Shown: positions 34,436 through 44,153 of the stretch, one piece after another
Numbering within the stretch: the first letter of the stretch is position 1
Layout of the letters: every line of letters begins with the position of its first letter
Assembly (NCBI RefSeq): GCF_047717795.1
Contig: NZ_CP159808.1
Coordinates: 1,116,001-1,180,000, forward strand
DNA: 64,000 bases
Direction: 5' to 3'
Origin: Marisalimonas sp016777705
Lineage (GTDB): Bacteria > Pseudomonadota > Alphaproteobacteria > Puniceispirillales > Marisalimonadaceae
Notes under the pieces: generated by a model
Database searches by the model: none
Told to the model about the DNA's origin: nothing
Seen by the model: only the letters and a program-made list of their open reading frames with translations
Program-made: the position numbers and the translations under genes

Positions 34436-35623
34436 TTAATTCCATATTTTTATACTTTTAAACCCATCAAAAATATTTTTTTTAATTTCTTCTGAAGTTA
34501 CGTCAAATTGCATTGCAATTTCATCTAATGAATGCGTCGTGTTCATACCATACCCATATCTAAAACGGACACACCTTTGTTGTCTTGGTGTCATAAGGTC
34601 AAATAAATAATTAATATTAGTTCTAAAAATTCTTGGCAAACTAAGTGATCGCATTAATATCAAAATTTCTTTGATTTTAAAATTTTTATGATCCCCTTGA
34701 CTGTTTAGTATAAATAAGCAGACTTCAAATAATCCTCTACTAGAATAAAAATTGATGATGTCTTCTAACTCGTCAGGTTTATATTCAGATGAAAATGATG
34801 GGGCTTTTATTCCAGAACGAAATTCTTTTAATAAATTATCAATTAACAAAAATATTCTATCTTCAGAGATAGAAAAAAATTTATCTAAATTAGTATTATT
34901 AAAGTATATCAATCCTTCATAACATAAATTTTCAACAGCTTCGTAGTTTTGAGACACTAATTCTATAATTGCTAATTTTGAACGCCATTCATTTATTGTT
35001 ATCTCATTTGTATATTTTCTTTCTGAGTTAGAAATTAGTTTTTTAAATATTTTTTTAGCTTCTTGAAAATTTCCAAGCTCAAATTCAATGTTACCTTCAA
35101 TATGAAGAGCTTTTGTGGTTCTCTCATCATTAAAACTAAATAATGACAACATTTCTTTATAAACTTCTTTGATAATTAATTGTGCATCTTTTAGTTTCAT
35201 ATCAAAATATAATCTGTTAGCCAGATTAAGTTTTAATGCTAATGAGGTGGGATGATTTTCTCCTCTAGTTTTAATTGAAAGATCACATACTTCTTTCAGT
35301 AAGTCTGAAATACTCTCTATAGATTTTTTATTTTCTATAATATTTAAGTTACCAACTTCTGGATATGATACATAAGGGTTTTGTAATAATTTTGGTAAAA
35401 AATTACTTTGGAGACCATATTCATTAGATATAAAGCTCAAAGAGTGACGAAAAATATCTGGACCAATTAAAGAAAGTTCATTGTCATTAGTAACTCCCCA
35501 CATCCCAAAAAATTGTGAATCAGGGTATTTTGGGTTATAGAATAAATGTGATTCATCCCGCTTATTATCGGTATTTTGTCCATCCATCAAGGCATAAAAT
35601 GATGATAAACGGTTTAAAGACAT
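34436..35623 (-). CDS. TPR-like protein with C-terminal RpoD region 4-like domain
   Basis: The longer open frame reaches back through tRNA-Lys, so ATG 35623 is chosen, giving 395 residues. Helical tetratricopeptide-like repeats run from about residue 105 to 290; GENHPTSLALKLNLANRLY resembles kinesin-light-chain-type repeats. The last 52 residues (344-395) match region 4 of alphaproteobacterial RpoD: MTPRQQRCVRFRYGYGMNT then HSLDEIAMQFDVTSEEIKK, where RpoD has LTPREERVLRMRFGIGMNT and a similar helix-turn-helix. No region 2 or 3 exists. The arginines of the recognition helix are lost. It may bind RNA polymerase or an anti-sigma partner; this is inference. No known family is recognised for the whole protein. 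Confidence 0.7.
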   Translation of the reverse strand: MSLNRLSSFYALMDGQNTDNKRDESHLFYNPKYPDSQFFGMWGVTNDNELSLIGPDIFRHSLSFISNEYGLQSNFLPKLLQNPYVSYPEVGNLNIIENKKSIESISDLLKEVCDLSIKTRGENHPTSLALKLNLANRLYFDMKLKDAQLIIKEVYKEMLSLFSFNDERTTKALHIEGNIEFELGNFQEAKKIFKKLISNSERKYTNEITINEWRSKLAIIELVSQNYEAVENLCYEGLIYFNNTNLDKFFSISEDRIFLLIDNLLKEFRSGIKAPSFSSEYKPDELEDIINFYSSRGLFEVCLFILNSQGDHKNFKIKEILILMRSLSLPRIFRTNINYLFDLMTPRQQRCVRFRYGYGMNTTHSLDEIAMQFDVTSEEIKKNIFDGFKSIKIWN

Positions 35624-35907
35624 AATAGTTTCTATATTCGTCCCACCCAAATTATATATATGTAATCTACAAATTCTAGCACTAAGCTCAACTCCTGAGT
35701 GGCAAAGTCTAGATAAAAGAAAAAAATCTAACAGCTTTTTACAGACTATTTTGGGGCTAAAAACACCTATTTTTGACCTATTTTTTAGGTATGTATTAGG
35801 TATCAAATAGGTACATTTTAGGGATTGGTGTTTTAAATTAGGTAATGTTTTCAATGAGTTGTTGGCTAAGTCATTGTATTTGTTACCACAATCCATTAGA
35901 GGAAAAG
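35624..35907. other. tRNA-adjacent region without a convincing gene
   Basis: These 284 bases separate tRNA-Lys from the TPR-sigma start. The open frame runs on but its composition (LCHSGVELSARICRLHIYNL) differs from the Lys/Asn-rich neighbours and has no good start context except ATG 35896. TAGGTA occurs three times at about 35786-35814 with a fourth TAGGTA near 35838, which might be a remnant of an attachment or integrase-binding region. Nothing firmer is seen. Confidence 0.35.
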
Positions 35908-35983
35908 TGGTGAGCGCGACAGGATTCGAACCTGTGACCCATTGATTAAAAGTCAATTGCTCTACCAACTGAGCTACGCGCCC
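35908..35983 (-). tRNA. tRNA-Lys (anticodon TTT)
   Basis: The minus strand folds as a complete 76-base tRNA: acceptor GGGCGCG pairing with CGCGCTC (one G-U), D-arm AGCTCAGTTGGTAGAGC, anticodon arm TTGACTTTTAATCAA with anticodon TTT, and T-arm with GGTTCGAATCC. The discriminator is A and CCA is encoded in the gene. It reads Lys codons AAA and AAG. It borders the island-like region with the TPR-sigma and GIY-YIG genes, and coaD follows on the other side. Confidence 0.95.
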
Positions 35984-36054
35984 TAAGACAAAAATGAAAC
36001 TATTTGATAATAGTATTATAATCAAGTTTTAAGTTATAAATTTTCTTATTTTTT

Positions 36055-36558
36055 TTACTTTTTTTTAACTTCTATTGCCTTCACAACATTTTCTGGAACA
36101 AAAGAGCTAATATCACCGTCTAAAAGTGCAATTTCCTTAACAAAACGCGAAGCAACAAATTGATGTCTTTCCGATGCAGTTAAAAAAACTGTTTCAATAT
36201 CACTTGCTAACCTGGCATTCATCCCAGCCATTTGAAATTCATAATCAAAGTCTGAAACTGCTCTCAATCCTCTTATAATCATAGTAACAGAATTTAATCG
36301 AGCAAAATCTATGAGTAAGTTATTAAAACTTTTAACTTTTATTTCTCCAAAATTTCTTGATTTATTCTCAGATTTTATTTTAATTGAATCTTCTAATAAA
36401 GATTTTCTTTTAGAAACGTTAAAAAAAGGGTTTTTACCAATATTTTCCGCTACACCCACTATTAATAAATCACATAAAGAACTTGCTCTATAAATAATAT
36501 CTAGGTGACCGTTAGTAACGGGATCAAAAGTACCTGGATATAATGCAATTCTTTTCAA
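36055..36558 (-). CDS. coaD: Phosphopantetheine adenylyltransferase
   Basis: The 167-residue enzyme adds AMP to 4'-phosphopantetheine in the fourth step of coenzyme A synthesis. PGTFDPVTNGHLD at the start contains the nucleotidyltransferase T/HxGH site, and RGLRAVSDFDYEFQMAGMN near residue 90 and ISSFVPENV near 152 are conserved in the family. Length is normal. It follows gyrA on the same strand after 17 bases, so both may share a transcript. Confidence 0.95.
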   Translation of the reverse strand: MKRIALYPGTFDPVTNGHLDIIYRASSLCDLLIVGVAENIGKNPFFNVSKRKSLLEDSIKIKSENKSRNFGEIKVKSFNNLLIDFARLNSVTMIIRGLRAVSDFDYEFQMAGMNARLASDIETVFLTASERHQFVASRFVKEIALLDGDISSFVPENVVKAIEVKKK

Positions 36559-36575
36559 ATTAAATCTCTATAAAT

Positions 36576-39197
36576 TTAACTGTCATTTTTATTTTCGGCA
36601 TCATTTATTTCAGTAGTATCTCGGTCTTCAACTTCATCATCGTCGTCATCATCACTCTCATTTAAAAGTGCGACTGACACAACTTTTTCATCATTATCAA
36701 CATCAAATAATGTTACACCCTGCGTCTTTCTACCAGCAACTCTGATTGAATCACCTTCTCCACCATGAACCCTAATTCTTATTAATTTACCTGAGTTTGT
36801 AACTAGCATTATTTGGTCATCTTCAGAAGCCACATAAGAAGCAACTACAGGACCATTTCTAGTTGAACATTCAATGTTGGCAACACCTTGACCACCTCTA
36901 TTAGTCTTTCTATAGTCTTCAATAGGAGTTCTTTTTCCAAAACCATTTTCAGTGACTGATAATACAAACCTTTTTTCTTCATTTGGTATTAGTGACATTG
37001 ACACAACAAAGTCATTTGGCTTTAACCTTATCCCTCTTACACCAGAAGATCCTCTACCAACAAAAACTCTAACATCATGAACATCAAACCTTATTGCTTT
37101 ACCAAGTCTTGTTGCTAAAAGTATGTTATCTTTTTCACCACATGGAATAACAGAAACGAGTTCATCATTTTCATTTAACTTCATTGCGATTTTTCCATTT
37201 TGCCTAATATTAGTGAAGTCACTAAGTTGATTTCTTCTAATATTACCATTCTTTGTAGCAAATATAATTTGTAACTTTTCCCATGAGCTTTCATCTTCAG
37301 GCATTGGCATTACAGTATGAATTTTTTCTTCTTGCTCTATAGGCAACAGGTTTATCATCGGTTTACCAAGAGCTTGGGGAGCAGATTCTGGGAGTTTATA
37401 ACATTTTAATTGATAAACCATGCCTGAAGAAGTAAAAAACAGGATTGGTGTATGAGTATTTGTTACAAAGAGTGAAGTTACAGTATCTTCATCTCTCATT
37501 TTCATACCAGATCTTCCTTTTCCGCCTCTTCTTTGTGCTTTATAAGTAGATAATGATACTCTTTTTATATAACCTCTATGACTTACCGTAACGACCATGT
37601 CTTCTTTTTGAATTAGGTCCTCATCATCATGGTCAACTGCGCTATCATTGATTTCAGTTCGACGAGGGTCGTCAATCCTTTTTAACACCTCATCAAGCTC
37701 AGTTTGTATAAGATTTGTTAATCTAGATTTATCAGATAAAATTATTAAGTGCTCTTTTATTTGCTCAGATAATTCTTCTGTTTCTTTTTCTAATTTATTT
37801 CTCTCCATTCCCGTCAATCTTTGAAGCCTAAGTTCTAAAATAGCTTTTGCCTGCAAAACTGATAAATTATAAACTCCATCAATAATTTGGTGACTTGGAT
37901 CATCTATTAAATCTATAAAACCCTGAACTTCTTTGGCAGGCCATGATTTTGAACATAATAAATTTCTAGCATTTTCAGGGTCAGATGAAGTTTTAATTAG
38001 CTCTATAATTTCATCTATACTTGTAATAGCGACCATTAATCCAGCTAAAATGTGAGCTCTATTGCGGGCTTTATTTAAAAGAAATTTAGTTCTTCTTGTT
38101 ACAACCTCAAATCTAAAATTAATAAATGCATTAAGTATTTCTAGCAAGCCCATTTGTTTCGGTTTACCGTGATCTAAGGCAAGCATATTTACAGGAAAAC
38201 TAGTTTGTAATCTAGTATGTCTCCATAATTGATTAAGAACTACATCGCCCTGTGAATCTCTTTTGATTTCAACTACAATCCTCATTCCATTTCTGTCAGA
38301 TTCATCTCTTAAATCAGATATTCCTTCAATAGTTTTATCTCTTACTAATTCGCCAATTTTCTCTAAAACTAAAGCTTTATTAACTTGAAAAGGGATTTCT
38401 GTAATTATAATTACTTCTCTATCAGCATTCTTACCAGTGAGGATAATTTCTGCTCTTGATCGCATTATAACACTGCCTCTTCCAGTCTTGAAGGCTTCTT
38501 TAATGCCTGATCTTCCCATTATCAAAGCTGCAGTGGGAAAATCCGGCCCAGGTATAATTTCCATTAATTCATCTAAACTTAAATCAGGGTTATCTATAAG
38601 TGCTTTACATGCCCTTATCACTTCACCGGGATTATGAGGTGGAATATTTGTTGCCATTCCAACTGCAATTCCGCCAGCTCCATTGACAAGCATATTAGGA
38701 AATTCTGCCGGAAGGACAGATGGTTCAGATTGAGATTCGTCATAATTAGGTATAAAATCAACAGTATCTTTATCGATATCTCTCAATAAATTCTCTGATG
38801 ATCTAGCAAGCCGAGACTCAGTATATCTCATAGCGGCGGGAGGATCACCATCTACTGATCCAAAATTTCCTTGACCGTCAACCAGCATTAATCTCATTGA
38901 AAAATCTTGGGCCATTCTTACCATTGAATCATATATCGCAGTATCACCATGAGGATGATAATTACCCATAACATCACCAACAACACGTGCAGATTTTCTA
39001 TATGCTTTAGACCAATCATACCCTCCCTCAATCATTGCATATAGTATTCTTCTATGTACAGGCTTAAGACCGTCTCTTACGTCTGGTAGAGCACGAGATA
39101 CAATTACGCTCATAGCGTAATCTAAATAGGATTTTTTCATTTCATCTGTAATAGATATCAATGATTGATTTAAAGATTTATTATCTTCATCAGACAC
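36576..39197 (-). CDS. gyrA: DNA gyrase subunit A
   Basis: The 873-residue subunit breaks and rejoins DNA during negative supercoiling. The catalytic Tyr125 sits in AAMRYTESRL. The quinolone-resistance region reads GDTAIYDS near residue 84, with Thr where E. coli has Ser83, and a normal Asp. The C-terminal wrapping domain holds the GyrA box QRRGGKG near residue 562 (six-bladed propeller follows). The tail ends with an acidic stretch (DDDDDEVED). Length and order are normal. It lies between coaD and ssb. Confidence 0.96.
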   Translation of the reverse strand: MSDEDNKSLNQSLISITDEMKKSYLDYAMSVIVSRALPDVRDGLKPVHRRILYAMIEGGYDWSKAYRKSARVVGDVMGNYHPHGDTAIYDSMVRMAQDFSMRLMLVDGQGNFGSVDGDPPAAMRYTESRLARSSENLLRDIDKDTVDFIPNYDESQSEPSVLPAEFPNMLVNGAGGIAVGMATNIPPHNPGEVIRACKALIDNPDLSLDELMEIIPGPDFPTAALIMGRSGIKEAFKTGRGSVIMRSRAEIILTGKNADREVIIITEIPFQVNKALVLEKIGELVRDKTIEGISDLRDESDRNGMRIVVEIKRDSQGDVVLNQLWRHTRLQTSFPVNMLALDHGKPKQMGLLEILNAFINFRFEVVTRRTKFLLNKARNRAHILAGLMVAITSIDEIIELIKTSSDPENARNLLCSKSWPAKEVQGFIDLIDDPSHQIIDGVYNLSVLQAKAILELRLQRLTGMERNKLEKETEELSEQIKEHLIILSDKSRLTNLIQTELDEVLKRIDDPRRTEINDSAVDHDDEDLIQKEDMVVTVSHRGYIKRVSLSTYKAQRRGGKGRSGMKMRDEDTVTSLFVTNTHTPILFFTSSGMVYQLKCYKLPESAPQALGKPMINLLPIEQEEKIHTVMPMPEDESSWEKLQIIFATKNGNIRRNQLSDFTNIRQNGKIAMKLNENDELVSVIPCGEKDNILLATRLGKAIRFDVHDVRVFVGRGSSGVRGIRLKPNDFVVSMSLIPNEEKRFVLSVTENGFGKRTPIEDYRKTNRGGQGVANIECSTRNGPVVASYVASEDDQIMLVTNSGKLIRIRVHGGEGDSIRVAGRKTQGVTLFDVDNDEKVVSVALLNESDDDDDDEVEDRDTTEINDAENKNDS

Positions 39198-39293
39198 AAA
39201 AAACTCCTAATAAATTTTATTTAATACAATATATTGTAACTTTTATTTTAAACTATAACAATATCTATTAATTAATGTAACTTGTATATTAAT

Positions 39294-39770
39294 TTAGAAT
39301 GGTATTTCATCATCTAAGTCAGACGCAATATTAGATGCCGAAGCATCATTTGACCCTTGGAAGCCTGATTGATCAATTTGTGTGTTATTATTATCATTAT
39401 TAATAGAACTATCTGGCCTTGAACCTAATAGAGTAAGCTCACCTCTATATCTTTGCAAAACAACTTCTGTTGTATATTTTTCTTGGCCTGATTGTTGGTC
39501 TGTCCATTTTCTAGTTTGAAGTTGACCTTCAAGATATACGGTGCTTCCTTTTTTTAGATATTGCTCTGCAATTCTGCCTAAGGCATCATTGAAAATAACT
39601 ACTCTATGCCATTCAGCCCTTTCTCTTTGCTCACCAGTGTTTTTATCTTTCCACCTATCAGATGTAGCAACACTCAACTGAACTATTTTATCACCATTTT
39701 GCATAGCTCTAACTTCTGGATCTCGGCCTAAGTTTCCGACTAACGTTACCTTATTTACACTTCCACTCAT
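39294..39770 (-). CDS. ssb: Single-stranded DNA-binding protein
   Basis: The 158-residue protein has an OB-fold domain (residues about 1-110: VNKVTLVGNLGRDPEVR to RGELTLLG), a flexible Asn/Ser-rich linker and the acidic tail DLDDEIPF that docks repair proteins. ATG 39770 is used rather than the GTG three codons earlier, since GGAG lies eight bases upstream of the ATG and overlaps the GTG. It is divergent from uvrA, as in many bacteria. No clear LexA-type box was found in the gap. Confidence 0.95.
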   Translation of the reverse strand: MSGSVNKVTLVGNLGRDPEVRAMQNGDKIVQLSVATSDRWKDKNTGEQRERAEWHRVVIFNDALGRIAEQYLKKGSTVYLEGQLQTRKWTDQQSGQEKYTTEVVLQRYRGELTLLGSRPDSSINNDNNNTQIDQSGFQGSNDASASNIASDLDDEIPF

Positions 39771-39916
39771 AAAAAACACTCCATAAAATCTAATATTACT
39801 ATAGAACAGTATAACATTAAAAAAAACATAAATTTAATCTTTTTGGTTGACTTTTTAGTGTTCAGAGCTAACTAAATGGAAGGTTAGTTTATGTTATACA
39901 AGGGTTAAAGTATTTA

Positions 39917-42790
39917 ATGTCCAAAACAGTTCAAATGAAACAATTTCTTAAGGTACGTGGTGCTAATGAGCACAATCTACAAAATGTTGATATTGACATT
40001 CCAAAAGATCAGTTAATAGTCATGACTGGTGTATCAGGGTCAGGTAAGAGTTCACTTGCTTTTGATACAATATATGCAGAAGGACAAAGACGTTATGTTG
40101 AGTCTCTTTCAGCTTATGCAAGACAATTTCTTCAAATGATGCAAAAACCTGATGTGGAGTCAATAGAAGGATTATCCCCTGCTATTTCAATCGAACAAAA
40201 ATCTACAAACAAGAACCCAAGATCAACAGTTGGTACTGTAACAGAAATATATGATTACATGAGACTATTATGGGCAAGAATTGGCGTGCCTTACTCTCCC
40301 GCAACTGGGTTACCAATAGAAAGTCAAACGGTAAGCCAAATGGTTGATAAAATCTTTAAAAAAGAAAATGATAGTAAAATATATCTTCTTGCACCAATTG
40401 TTAGAGGTCGTAAAGGAGAATATAGAAAAGAATTTATTGAATTAAGAAAAAAAGGATTTCAAAGGCTTAGAATTAATGATGAGTTTTATGATATTGAAGA
40501 CATACCTGTTCTTGATAGATATAAAAAACATTATATCGAGGTAGTTGTAGATAGATTAGTTATAAAAAAATCTACTGAGGAAGATAACAAAGACTTACTT
40601 CAAAGGTTAGCTGACTCAATTGAAATTACCCTACAACTGTCAGATGGGCTACTTTATACTTTAGATGTAGACAGCAATGAAAAAGAAGTTTTTTCATCTA
40701 ACTTTTCTTGTCCTGAAAGTGGCTTTACCATAGATGAAATTGAACCAAGAATATTTTCATTTAATAACCCAGCAGGTGCATGTGATAAATGTGATGGATT
40801 AGGTAATGCTGTAGCATTTGACTTAGATCTTGTGGTACCTGATCAAAATATTACTTTCAGAGACGGAGCCATTGCCCCTTGGTCAGTGAATACAAGTAAA
40901 CTTTATATTCAAACATTAGAATCCCTTGGTAGACATTATAAATTTAACATTGATGATAAATTTTCAGACATTCCAGAAGAAACAAAACAAAAAATTTTAT
41001 ATGGTTCTGGAGATGATAAAATTGAAATAATCTATAATGATGGAACTAGAGTTTTCAAATCAAATAAAGCTTTTGAAGGTATAATTCCAAATTTAATCAG
41101 AAGATTAAAAGAAAGTGAAAGTAAATGGGTTAAAGAAGAACTGGGAAGATACCAATCAGATAAAGACTGTGAAAAATGTAATGGCAAAAGATTAAAGTTA
41201 GAAACTCTATGCGTCAAAATCAATGAACATGACATCGCTGATGTATCACGTCTAACAATAGAAGAAGCTAGAGAGTGGTTTTTAAATTTAAACCAAGTGT
41301 TAAACGAACAAGAACTAGCTATCTCAAAACAAGTTTTAAAAGAAATAAATGATAGGTTAGGATTTCTAACAAGCGTAGGCTTGTCATATTTATCAATTTC
41401 TAGAAATAGTGGCACTTTATCAGGTGGTGAAAGTCAAAGAATTAGATTAGCTAGCCAAATAGGCTCAGGACTTTCTGGTGTGCTTTATGTACTTGACGAG
41501 CCAAGTATCGGACTGCATCAAAGAGATAATGAACGATTATTACACACCCTTCAAAAACTAAGAGATTTAGGCAACACAGTTATTGTAGTTGAACATGATG
41601 AGGAAGCTATTTTAATTGCTGATCATGTAATAGATATTGGACCAGGAGCTGGGATTAATGGCGGAAAAATTATAGCTCAAGGAACACCTAAAGAAGTTAA
41701 AGAAAATAAAAATAGTATTACAGGAAATTATTTATCAGGCATTAAAAGCATAGCAATTCCAAAATCTCGAAGGAAGATAAATCCAAATAAAAATATAACT
41801 TTAAGAGGCGCTTCTGGTAATAATCTTCAAGACATTGATGTAGAGTTTCCTCTTGGAATATTAACATGCGTAACGGGAGTTTCTGGAGGTGGCAAATCAA
41901 CTCTAGTTATACAAACACTGCAAAGAAGTTTATCTAAAATATTAAATGGTAACAGTTCAATACCATCACCCTATAAGTCTATAAGTGGAATATCTCAAAT
42001 TGATAAAATTATCGATATTGATCAATCACCTATAGGACGGACACCAAGATCAAATCCCGCTACATATACAGGTGCTTTTAATCATATAAGAGATTGGTTT
42101 GCTGGATTGCCGGAAGCTAAGGCGAGAGGATACTTACCAGGTAGATTTTCTTTTAATGTCAAAGGAGGAAGGTGTGAAGTTTGTCAAGGAGATGGCGTAA
42201 TCAAAATTGAAATGCATTTTTTGCCTGATGTTTATGTACAATGTGACCAATGTAAAGGCAAAAGATATAACAGAGAAACTTTAGAAGTTAAATGGCGAGA
42301 TAAATCTATATCTGATGTTCTTGATATGACAGTGTCTGAAGGGACCGAACTTTTTAAGGCTGTACCTTTAATTCATGAAAAATTAGAGACTTTAGAAAGA
42401 GTTGGCCTTGGTTACATTAAAATTGGACAACGTTCTACTACACTATCAGGCGGAGAAGCTCAAAGAATAAAACTGGCAAAAGAGCTCTCTAGGAAAGGAA
42501 CTGGCAGAACTATTTATATTTTGGACGAACCAACTACAGGCCTTCATTTTCATGATATAAAAAAATTATTAGAAGTTATGCAAGAGCTCGTTGATAATGG
42601 CAATACAATGATTGTAATAGAACATAATTTAGACGTTATTAAAACAGCTGACCATGTAATTGACTTAGGTCCTGAGGGGGGAGATAAAGGCGGATATATT
42701 GTTGCTAAAGGAACGCCAGAAGAAGTTTCAAAAGTAAAAGAAAGTCACACTGGAATTTTTTTAAAAAAGCTATTAAATAGTTTAAAATAA
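39917..42790 (+). CDS. uvrA: Excinuclease ABC subunit A
   Basis: The 957-residue damage sensor of nucleotide excision repair has two ABC ATPase halves. The first Walker A is GVSGSGKSS (near residue 38) and the second is GVSGGGKST (near residue 656). Signatures LSGGESQRIRLASQIG and LSGGEAQRIKLAKELS are intact. Zinc motifs are CDKC/CEKC in the first half and CEVC/CDQC in the second. It ends 1 base before trmFO, suggesting coupled translation. A possible promoter TTGACT lies at about 39846. Confidence 0.96.
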   Translation: MSKTVQMKQFLKVRGANEHNLQNVDIDIPKDQLIVMTGVSGSGKSSLAFDTIYAEGQRRYVESLSAYARQFLQMMQKPDVESIEGLSPAISIEQKSTNKNPRSTVGTVTEIYDYMRLLWARIGVPYSPATGLPIESQTVSQMVDKIFKKENDSKIYLLAPIVRGRKGEYRKEFIELRKKGFQRLRINDEFYDIEDIPVLDRYKKHYIEVVVDRLVIKKSTEEDNKDLLQRLADSIEITLQLSDGLLYTLDVDSNEKEVFSSNFSCPESGFTIDEIEPRIFSFNNPAGACDKCDGLGNAVAFDLDLVVPDQNITFRDGAIAPWSVNTSKLYIQTLESLGRHYKFNIDDKFSDIPEETKQKILYGSGDDKIEIIYNDGTRVFKSNKAFEGIIPNLIRRLKESESKWVKEELGRYQSDKDCEKCNGKRLKLETLCVKINEHDIADVSRLTIEEAREWFLNLNQVLNEQELAISKQVLKEINDRLGFLTSVGLSYLSISRNSGTLSGGESQRIRLASQIGSGLSGVLYVLDEPSIGLHQRDNERLLHTLQKLRDLGNTVIVVEHDEEAILIADHVIDIGPGAGINGGKIIAQGTPKEVKENKNSITGNYLSGIKSIAIPKSRRKINPNKNITLRGASGNNLQDIDVEFPLGILTCVTGVSGGGKSTLVIQTLQRSLSKILNGNSSIPSPYKSISGISQIDKIIDIDQSPIGRTPRSNPATYTGAFNHIRDWFAGLPEAKARGYLPGRFSFNVKGGRCEVCQGDGVIKIEMHFLPDVYVQCDQCKGKRYNRETLEVKWRDKSISDVLDMTVSEGTELFKAVPLIHEKLETLERVGLGYIKIGQRSTTLSGGEAQRIKLAKELSRKGTGRTIYILDEPTTGLHFHDIKKLLEVMQELVDNGNTMIVIEHNLDVIKTADHVIDLGPEGGDKGGYIVAKGTPEEVSKVKESHTGIFLKKLLNSLK

Positions 42791-42791
42791 T

Positions 42792-44153
42792 ATGCAAACA
42801 TTCAAAAAAATTAACATTATAGGTGGAGGATTAGCCGGATGCGAGGCAGCCTTCCAGATTTCCAAATATGGAATACCAATAAACCTCTATGAGATGAGAC
42901 CTAAGGTCAAAACGGAAGCTCACAAGACAGATTTTTTGGCAGAATTAGTATGCTCTAATTCTTTTAGATCAGATGATAAAGAGTTCAATGCCGTTGGGGT
43001 TCTTCACGAAGAATTGAGGATAGCAGACTCTCTTATAATGAAAACTGCCGACTTAAACAAAGTTCCAGCTGGTTCAGCATTAGCTGTTGATAGAGATAAT
43101 TTTGCAAAAAAAATTCATAAAACCATCTCAAACATTAAAGAAATCAATGTTATCAACAAAGAAATTAAAAACTTAGACGAATTTAATGATGAAATAGTTA
43201 TTGTAGCAACAGGACCACTTACATCTAAAGAACTAGCAAAAAATATAAAAATTAAAACACAAGAAAATTCTTTAGCTTTCTATGATGCTATAGCACCAAT
43301 TGTTTATAAAGAAAGTATAGACATGAGCATTGCATGGAAACAATCACGATATGATAAAGGTGAAGGAGATGATTATATAAACTGCCCTTTATCAAAAGAA
43401 CAATATTATCAATTTGTTAATGCTATAAAAGATGCTCCGAAAATGGAATTTAAAGAGTTTGAAAAAACACCTTTTTTTGAAGGCTGTATGCCAATTGAAG
43501 AAATTGTCAGAAGAGGAGATGAAACATTAAGATTTGGGCCCATGAAGCCTATAGGATTAACTAACCCACATAAAGATGAAGAACCGTATGCAATAGTTCA
43601 ACTTAGACAAGATAATAAATCAGGTTCTTTATATAATATAGTAGGCTTTCAAACTAAAATGAAACATGGTTCTCAAAAAGATGTTTTTAGAACAATACCA
43701 GGTTTAGAAAAGTCAGAATATGCCCGGTTAGGTGGACTTCATAGAAACACATTTATTAAATCTCCTAAAATTCTAGATTCTTTCTTACGTTTAAAGAGTT
43801 GCCCAAACATCATTTTTTCTGGGCAAATAACCGGAGTAGAAGGATATGTTGAATCATCTGCAATTGGTTTGATGTCAGGTTTAATAGCAGTTAATGATTT
43901 TAACAACACTAACTTTGAATTACCTCCAGAAAATACTACTCATGGAGCGTTATTGAAGCACATAACTTTAAACGCTAACCCTGAGACCTTTCAACCTATG
44001 AATATTAATTTTGGTCTAATGCCTGATGTAAACAATAATGAGAATGTAGATGGGAAAAAAAGAAAGTATTTAAAAGGAAGAGATAAAAAAAGAATTCAAG
44101 CAGCAGAATCCCTTAATGCCTTTAAAGAGTGGATTAATAAGATAAAAAATTAA
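42792..44153 (+). CDS. trmFO: Methylenetetrahydrofolate-tRNA (uracil-5-)-methyltransferase
   Basis: The 453-residue flavoenzyme makes ribothymidine at tRNA position 54 using methylenetetrahydrofolate. The FAD motif GGGLAGCEAA (about residue 11), YEMRPKVKTEAHKTD near 35, CSNSFRSDD near 55 and the Cys in FEGCMPIEE near 227 match TrmFO. The end of the gene overlaps the convergent secF by 4 bases. TrmFO instead of TrmA is typical of alphaproteobacteria. Confidence 0.95.
   Translation: MQTFKKINIIGGGLAGCEAAFQISKYGIPINLYEMRPKVKTEAHKTDFLAELVCSNSFRSDDKEFNAVGVLHEELRIADSLIMKTADLNKVPAGSALAVDRDNFAKKIHKTISNIKEINVINKEIKNLDEFNDEIVIVATGPLTSKELAKNIKIKTQENSLAFYDAIAPIVYKESIDMSIAWKQSRYDKGEGDDYINCPLSKEQYYQFVNAIKDAPKMEFKEFEKTPFFEGCMPIEEIVRRGDETLRFGPMKPIGLTNPHKDEEPYAIVQLRQDNKSGSLYNIVGFQTKMKHGSQKDVFRTIPGLEKSEYARLGGLHRNTFIKSPKILDSFLRLKSCPNIIFSGQITGVEGYVESSAIGLMSGLIAVNDFNNTNFELPPENTTHGALLKHITLNANPETFQPMNINFGLMPDVNNNENVDGKKRKYLKGRDKKRIQAAESLNAFKEWINKIKN

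Noticed and set aside
35624..36025. N-terminal extension of the TPR-sigma gene through tRNA-Lys
   Set aside because: The translated GRVAQLVEQLTFNQW stretch is tRNA sequence read as protein; the start was moved to 35623.
39780..39916. Possible LexA box between ssb and uvrA
   Set aside because: GAAC and GTTC words occur, but none have the seven-base spacing of alphaproteobacterial SOS boxes.
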